Assembly: GCF_020921035.1 (NCBI RefSeq)
Contig: NC_063156.1
Coordinates: 5,146,001 to 5,210,000 of the forward strand
Reading direction: 5' to 3'
DNA: 64,000 nt
Source of the DNA: Rhodamnia argentea
Taxonomy: Eukaryota; Streptophyta; Magnoliopsida; Myrtales; Myrtaceae
Below, one piece after another: positions 59,053 to 64,000 of the stretch (within the stretch, counting starts at the first letter, position 1; the number at the start of each line of letters is the position of its first letter). The notes under the pieces were generated by a model. That model ran no database searches. It had not been told where the DNA came from and worked only from the letters and a program-made list of their open reading frames with translations. Made by a program: the position numbers and the translations under genes.

Positions 59053-59974
59053 ATGTCGAAGACCTGTGCCTTGTGCAAGGTCCCGGCGAGGACGTTCTGC
59101 GAGTCGGACCAGGCGACCCTCTGCTGGGACTGCGACGCCAAAGTCCACGGCGCCAACTTCCTCGTCGCCCGGCACTCCCGGACCCTTCTCTGCCACGCCT
59201 GCCAAGCTCCCACGCCTTGGAAGGCCTCCGGCGCCAGGCTCGGACACACCGTCTCCGTCTGCGACTCTTGCGTGGCCGGTGCTCGGGGCCGGAACGGGGG
59301 CGGCGGCGACGACAATGGCGATCTTCACGAGGACGACGTCGACGAGGACTCCGATGAGGAAGAGGACGAGGACGAGGACGCCGATGGCGAAGGGGGAGGC
59401 GGCGACGATGACGAGGGAGGCGGCGATCGCGACGGCGGCGACGAGGATGGCGACAACCAGGTGGTGCCGTGGTCGTCGACGACGCCTTCTCCGCCGCCGG
59501 CGAGCTCCTCCAGTAGCGAAGGGTCGATCAGTAATTTCTGCTGCGGGCATGGAGACGCGGAGGAGTGTGGAGCGGTGAGAATGTGCTCGTCGAAGCGAAC
59601 GATTGAAGACAGTTCGGATCTTCGCTCTCAGGTTTGTGGTCGCGAACTTCCGCGAGGTTTTGTCTCTGTGTTTCTTGACCTGTAGATCTGTATTGACCGA
59701 TGAATCGCGTGCGAACGATTCCGTTTCGGACGCATTTGAGGTCCTGTAATTGCCCGTTTGATTCCAAGTTCAGCGGTCAAAATCAACGACTTTGGGTCTC
59801 AATGTGCAGGAGAAGCTCAGCTACTCGTCCTTCCGGCCTAACCGGAGGCCAATGTTGGTGGCGAGGACGCGGTCCAGGGGCGGCGAGGCTACTTCAGTTG
59901 ACTCATGGAGGCCGTCGAAAGACCGGCGAGTTGGGCAAGATGAGTCCACACAAGGTTCAACCTGTCCAGATTGA
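59053..59974 (+). CDS. B-box zinc finger protein, BBX28/BBX29-like
   Basis: Nuclear transcriptional regulator of 247 residues from two exons (59053-59631 and 59810-59974; GT-AG, phase 0). The B-box is complete at residues 5-41: C5, C8, C16, D19, C24, C27, H32 and H41. A reduced second cysteine pair follows (C47, C50, C70, C73) around CQAPTPWKASGARLGHTVS. No CCT domain is present. Residues about 86-134 form a Gly/Asp/Glu-rich acidic tract, followed by NQVVPWSS (135-142) and a serine-rich stretch. One B-box with an acidic tract and QVVPW is, from family knowledge, the arrangement of Arabidopsis BBX28/BBX29, which act in light and flowering-time signalling by binding other BBX or HY5 proteins. 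The C-terminal exon reads EKLSYSSFRPNRRPMLVARTR. The ATG follows the GA-rich leader; the open frame extends upstream but without B-box similarity. Confidence 0.88.
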
Positions 59975-62900
59975 AGGGATCAGCAGTGGGGGTAAAGCGA
60001 GTTGGAGGTACAGCCTGTGATGTTCTTGAGCCCTTCTATTACAAGCGTCGATTAACATCATCATCTTAACCTCAATCGATCTGATTGAATTCTGGGTTCG
60101 ACTGATCAATCGATTTAGTAGTCTTAGCAAATAGCTTAGCTTCGGGTGGGAATCTGTTTGGATTGGGTGTGGGAGATTGTAATGCTGATTCATTTGAAGT
60201 TTAAACGAATTCGAAAGAGTAAAATTCCACCATGTGTGCTTCAGTTCTGGAGCTCCAATTCATTGTTCCCGATCATTCATTCACCATGTACATGGGAATC
60301 TTGTGGAATTTGGACATCGTTATCTCCCAAATGGACAGAAAGTTTCATGTACAGCTTTTACATGGTCGTTAACAGCTTGCTTCGTTTTTATGGGTGGAGC
60401 CCCCCAAACTCACAATAACAGAGGAGATGGTGCTTGAGCTTGAGCTTGCTTGAGCTTGAGCTTGACGTGGGCGGGTCGCAATGGGATATAGCCAAAACCT
60501 ACTAGTAATTAGTAATTTTGTCTGCATCTTCTTTTCATTGACATTGCCAAGACATTGGTCAATCTGATGTGTATGTTTTCTCCAATTTCAAGTGTCTCTT
60601 CCAAATCGACCCGAGCCATCCCAAATCGCTCTGCTCGTCTCGAAATCATGGCTGCGGTGCCGTTGGTATCTATCACCAAAAGTGCAGGGCCAAGCCCTCA
60701 TCTATAGGATAATGGGAGAAGTGCACCGACACTCGGCACCCGTAGCACCACATAACATGCCCGGCACACACGTATCTCACGGGGCAGATCCATTTGAATT
60801 CTTGCCAAAAGACTCGATCTTCTTTCCTTCTTCGATTAGCTATTTTAGAGATGGATGGACGGACTAATCCGATCTGGTCGTCCTGAAGGAATCAGAAGTG
60901 CCTCAAGACCCCGCCGGCAGCCTATGCTGTAGGGGACCACTGGTGGTGGATCACTAGGCATCAAAAGCTGTTAGCTGAGCGGCCTCCTGAGAATCCTTTT
61001 GATTGCTCCACTTCTCTAATTTGGATCACACTTCGGGGTCGTTAATTTAATAATTTTTCCCAGAAAATATCTGGGGGTTGTACACCCACTTGATTTTTTT
61101 TTTCATTCTAAAATACCCAAAGACCGATGACAACGCAACTCCCGTACTCATAATTTAGAATGATTTTTCTTTTTTTATTTGGTCGGATGACTTTAGAATG
61201 ATTTGAGGCCACACTTTGTGGCCGCCCCATCACATCAAGATGTGGGGGGCTGAACTGATCAGCTGAAGCTCTTCTCTCTTTGATGAAACAAGAAATGAAG
61301 AATAGAATATGAAGAGAGAAACCTCAGAAGAAGTTCTGTGGTGGGGAGGTTGTGTTTGTTGGGTAATTTAGCCATTTGGGTTGGAAGGAGGGGACGAGAA
61401 AATAAACTTGGGAGTAAAGGAAAAGGATGCCTCTCTTGTGGCCGAGGTTTCGTTTCGAGCTTTTCGAGTATTTTGAGGAGGTCCCCCACCCTTTGTGTGG
61501 TGGAAAATCGAGGTTTCTGGACGACGGTGAGCAAAGGAGGATGATGGGCAGGGAAGCTTTTGTTTTTTTACTGATCTTAGGATTCTGATTGGACCCACCT
61601 TCTGATGTTTGTTTTGGGACCCGGAAAATTCTTTGCTTAAGTTTAGGATTCACTAATCCGAGCGTAATTGGGTTTCTCGTGCGAGGCTCACACCGGACTC
61701 ACGTGATTAATTTAACTCTTGATCGATGTAATGGAGACATTTCCTGTGGATCCGGGCTTCAGCGGATCGGCTATGTATCGGGTGCCGTTTACTTCGGCAT
61801 CGATGTTGCCCATCTTCGTGTCTTTTCTTGTGATTCATCGCCAGCTCTCAAGAGCTGGTTTTCCCAATCGTAATTAGTCTTCTCGTCCTGTGCTCTAAGC
61901 GTTACAAACACGAACTGAGGCATGATTCCTCGGGAGTAATAGAACCTGCTCTGTTAATAGAGAGATCCATCGAACTAAATAATAATAATAATAATTGAAC
62001 TGTCAACCAAAATTAGGTATCAACTCTTGAAATTTCTGTACCTCTAACGCATCCATGACCCTGACGAAGCCTCTTGAAAGGGGGACTCGCTTCTGTTTCA
62101 TTTACATGGTTCCAAGAGCGACTGCGTGCCAAGTACAGTCGAATCCCATCAAAAAGTGGGTGAAGAAGCAACGTGCGAGACAACTCATCAGACTGCGACA
62201 AGACAGGAAACATGCCCCATCGCCGAGATGGACATCATCTCATCTGGGTCGCCGTCGAACAAATCCGACCAGGCTTTTATGACCTTCCTAGTTCCTAGGT
62301 CGCCCGATGGATTGAGCAATGCCGCGCAGTCAACGTTTCAGTCCTTGGGATTTCGTCCGCCCGCTCGTTTGGTTTTGCTGCAGCAGCCGACTCATCCTCG
62401 GTTGCAAACTCAAAAGAGCAGAGGAAGGAAAAGCATCTCTTAACTCATCAACGCAAGGAGGATAGACCAAGCAACAGTTCAGCGAATCTCGTCATTGCCC
62501 ACAAGGATGACTGACGGACGAAAGCTTTTAGATTAGGAAGGCTGGGATGAAGGAACTCTTCAACACTCTAGCTCGAGTGCAAGATCCAAGATAATTGTAC
62601 GGCATTCTGTAAATTATCGTACATGTTTTCTAAAAGTTGCATTAAGCAGCGAACGGTCACGGGACGACGGCCTAACATAATCCAACCCCCCAGCCCTTAT
62701 TTGGCCATGGCCCCCAAACAATTTTGGTGGACAGTAGACACACGCACGCGGGTGACATCGAATTGGTATTCGATATCTCCTCCAGGTAGATGATACACAT
62801 CGCTACAAAAGTTAAACAAAACAACTGAAACTAGTGTGAAAAGGGTGCCTGTGAACTTAACAGCAAATCGGCCATTAGATCAATGGACGAGATTGCTTAG

Positions 62901-63035
62901 AAGCTTAGTACAGGCCAAGAGAGATAGTTTCACAGCCATAAACGGTACATTTATAAAAGTTTAGCCAGGGTCTTACATTAGGCAGCAATCCTCACAGAAC
63001 ACCTTTTAGGGGGAACTTACCAATGGAAACTAACA
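59975..63035. other. 3' flank of B-box gene and gene-free stretch
   Basis: 60430-60460 is a short tandem GCTTGAGCTTGAGCTT tract. 61205-61250 contains two small palindromes (GGCCACACTTTGTGGCC, and CCCCATCACATC...GATGTGGGG). (AAT)n lies at about 61978-61995. Plus-strand frames at 60592-60867 and 62055-62443 have no recognisable family. I support no gene here. Confidence 0.4.
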
Positions 63036-63039
63036 TTTG

Positions 63040-63169
63040 TTAGGAGAGACTAATCGGTCGACTGCAGAGATTCTCCAACTCTCTCTCTAGGACTTTCAAA
63101 AGATTAGCCTTGTTTCTTCTGTAAACCCATGACTGACACTCCTGATCCCAATCAAATCTGGACGGACCA
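63040..63169 (-). CDS. Possible terminal exon of an unidentified gene
   Basis: A splice-acceptor-like TGTTGCAG (63177-63170, minus strand) precedes a frame that reads GPSRFDWDQECQSWVYRRNK then ANLLKVLERELENLCSRP and stops at 63040. The composition looks protein-like (aromatic and charged residues, a helical end). Upstream coding exons would lie to the right, and partly outside the window; none was identified with confidence at 63290-64000. I do not recognise the family. Confidence 0.3.
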
Positions 63170-63289
63170 CTGCAACAAGAACATGTATTATAATCAAATA
63201 CCAGCATATCTCTAGAAGGAATATAAGTTAGGCAGCATCTATTACAGTCATCGTCAATAGCAAACAAAATAGTGGGCCACAACATTTAC

Positions 63290-64000
63290 TATAACAAACA
63301 CCACTGGAATGATCTATGAAGCCATGCTAGTATCATAATTATTCTGCATGGACGCACATCAAGTACCAAATCAAGTTCATGTTCTTGCCACTCTCGCCAT
63401 GGAAGCAATGGAAGCCATTGTATTTGAAGATGCCCTTATAAGAGTACTAAGAACGAGAATCATTTACCCTTACCCCAGTCTAGTATGTGAACAATGACAT
63501 ATTTGCTGCCTTCCCCACTTGGGAGGCTACTTGGTCCCCTAAACCATCCAATTTTTGCACCATTTTATTCCTTTTCCTATCATTGTAGGCACCATTCGAC
63601 TTTCTTCTTTTGAAGTCCAGGCAAGGTCTACAGTTTATGAGAAGACCGCATTAAATTATCTTTACATCCTCCAACTGTGAAAAATAAAAGTGTTGCAGAT
63701 ATGTAAAGAGCACCTCTTTTGTAGATAATGAAGCTGGAGAATTAAGTGTCACCACATCTAATTTAGTTTCAAGACCGTTGGAACCAGCTTATCTTTCCAC
63801 AACCTTTTTTCATCTAGAAACAGGCTTCCAGAACTAAACACATTTTCAGGTCACAACAATGTATATTTTAGCCCAAAAAGAGTTATCTATAGAAAGCATT
63901 CCATCCTCAAAACTTTCAATTCAGCACGGTTTATCCCTCTATAGCATTCATCATCTTAGTCGTTACAGCCAGATTGACTGGCTTAGGATGGAAAGACTTA
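63290..64000. other. Right edge of the window
   Basis: AT-rich sequence with no feature I can support. If the 63040-63169 exon is real, this stretch would be intronic on the minus strand. Confidence 0.35.

Noticed and set aside
58714..59550. 278-codon minus-strand open frame
   Set aside because: It is the antisense shadow of the B-box exon, with alanine/valine/arginine runs produced by the GC-rich repeat triplets.
58832..59578. 248-codon plus-strand frame overlapping the B-box gene
   Set aside because: Wrong frame: it lacks the zinc-binding cysteines, consists of Arg/Thr/Ala low complexity, and the B-box frame explains the locus.

Overview
This is a window of plant nuclear DNA. The genes have several exons with GT-AG introns, AT-rich non-coding DNA fills most of the space, and transposon remnants of several families are present. 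Gene content (an XTH9-type xyloglucan enzyme, PBP1-type EF-hand proteins, an S-domain receptor kinase, a BBX28/29-type B-box protein) points to a eudicot. The dispersed repeats look like those of woody Myrtales such as Eucalyptus, but that placement is impression, not proof. Only about 6 kb of the 64 kb is confidently protein-coding.

Layout. (1) 1-14.2 kb holds no gene I can support. It is an old head-to-tail duplication (about 1.27-9.88 kb against 9.90-13.34 kb) overlaid by MITEs and a 206-bp tandem repeat. (2) 14.4-17 kb is a complete four-exon XTH9-like gene with a TATA box and a cluster of ACGT-core motifs. (3) 20.27-25.71 kb and 39.68-45.69 kb are two diverged copies of one segment, about 20 kb apart and in the same orientation. 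Each carries a PBP1-like EF-hand gene and the 3' half of an S-domain receptor kinase gene, both on the minus strand. In the left copy the kinase is a truncated, multiply broken pseudogene. In the right copy it joins upstream exons to give an intact eight-exon gene of 1017 codons. (4) The 14 kb between the copies holds DNA-transposon-like elements (hAT-like, PIF/Harbinger-like, a 110-bp-arm fold-back), an LTR-like remnant, an unidentified ORF and a two-exon MATE transporter fragment. (5) 48.4-58.9 kb holds GC-rich repeat islands, two related fold-back MITEs, one tRNA-Ser(UGA) gene and a promoter-like G-box cluster. (6) 59.05-59.97 kb is a two-exon B-box gene. (7) 60-64 kb is nearly empty; one possible terminal exon of a gene running off the right edge lies at 63.04-63.17 kb.

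The genes do not form an operon-like system. PBP1-type proteins (Ca2+-dependent partners of the auxin-transport kinase PINOID), a cell-surface receptor kinase, a wall-remodelling enzyme and a light-signalling B-box factor are each plausible separately. The most informative material is the divergence between the two PBP1/kinase copies: a conservative change at the last Ca2+ ligand of the EF-hand, a microsatellite expanded inside coding sequence, a MITE insertion with its empty site in the sister copy, and stepwise decay of one kinase. Exon boundaries, alignments and target-site duplications were all judged by eye.
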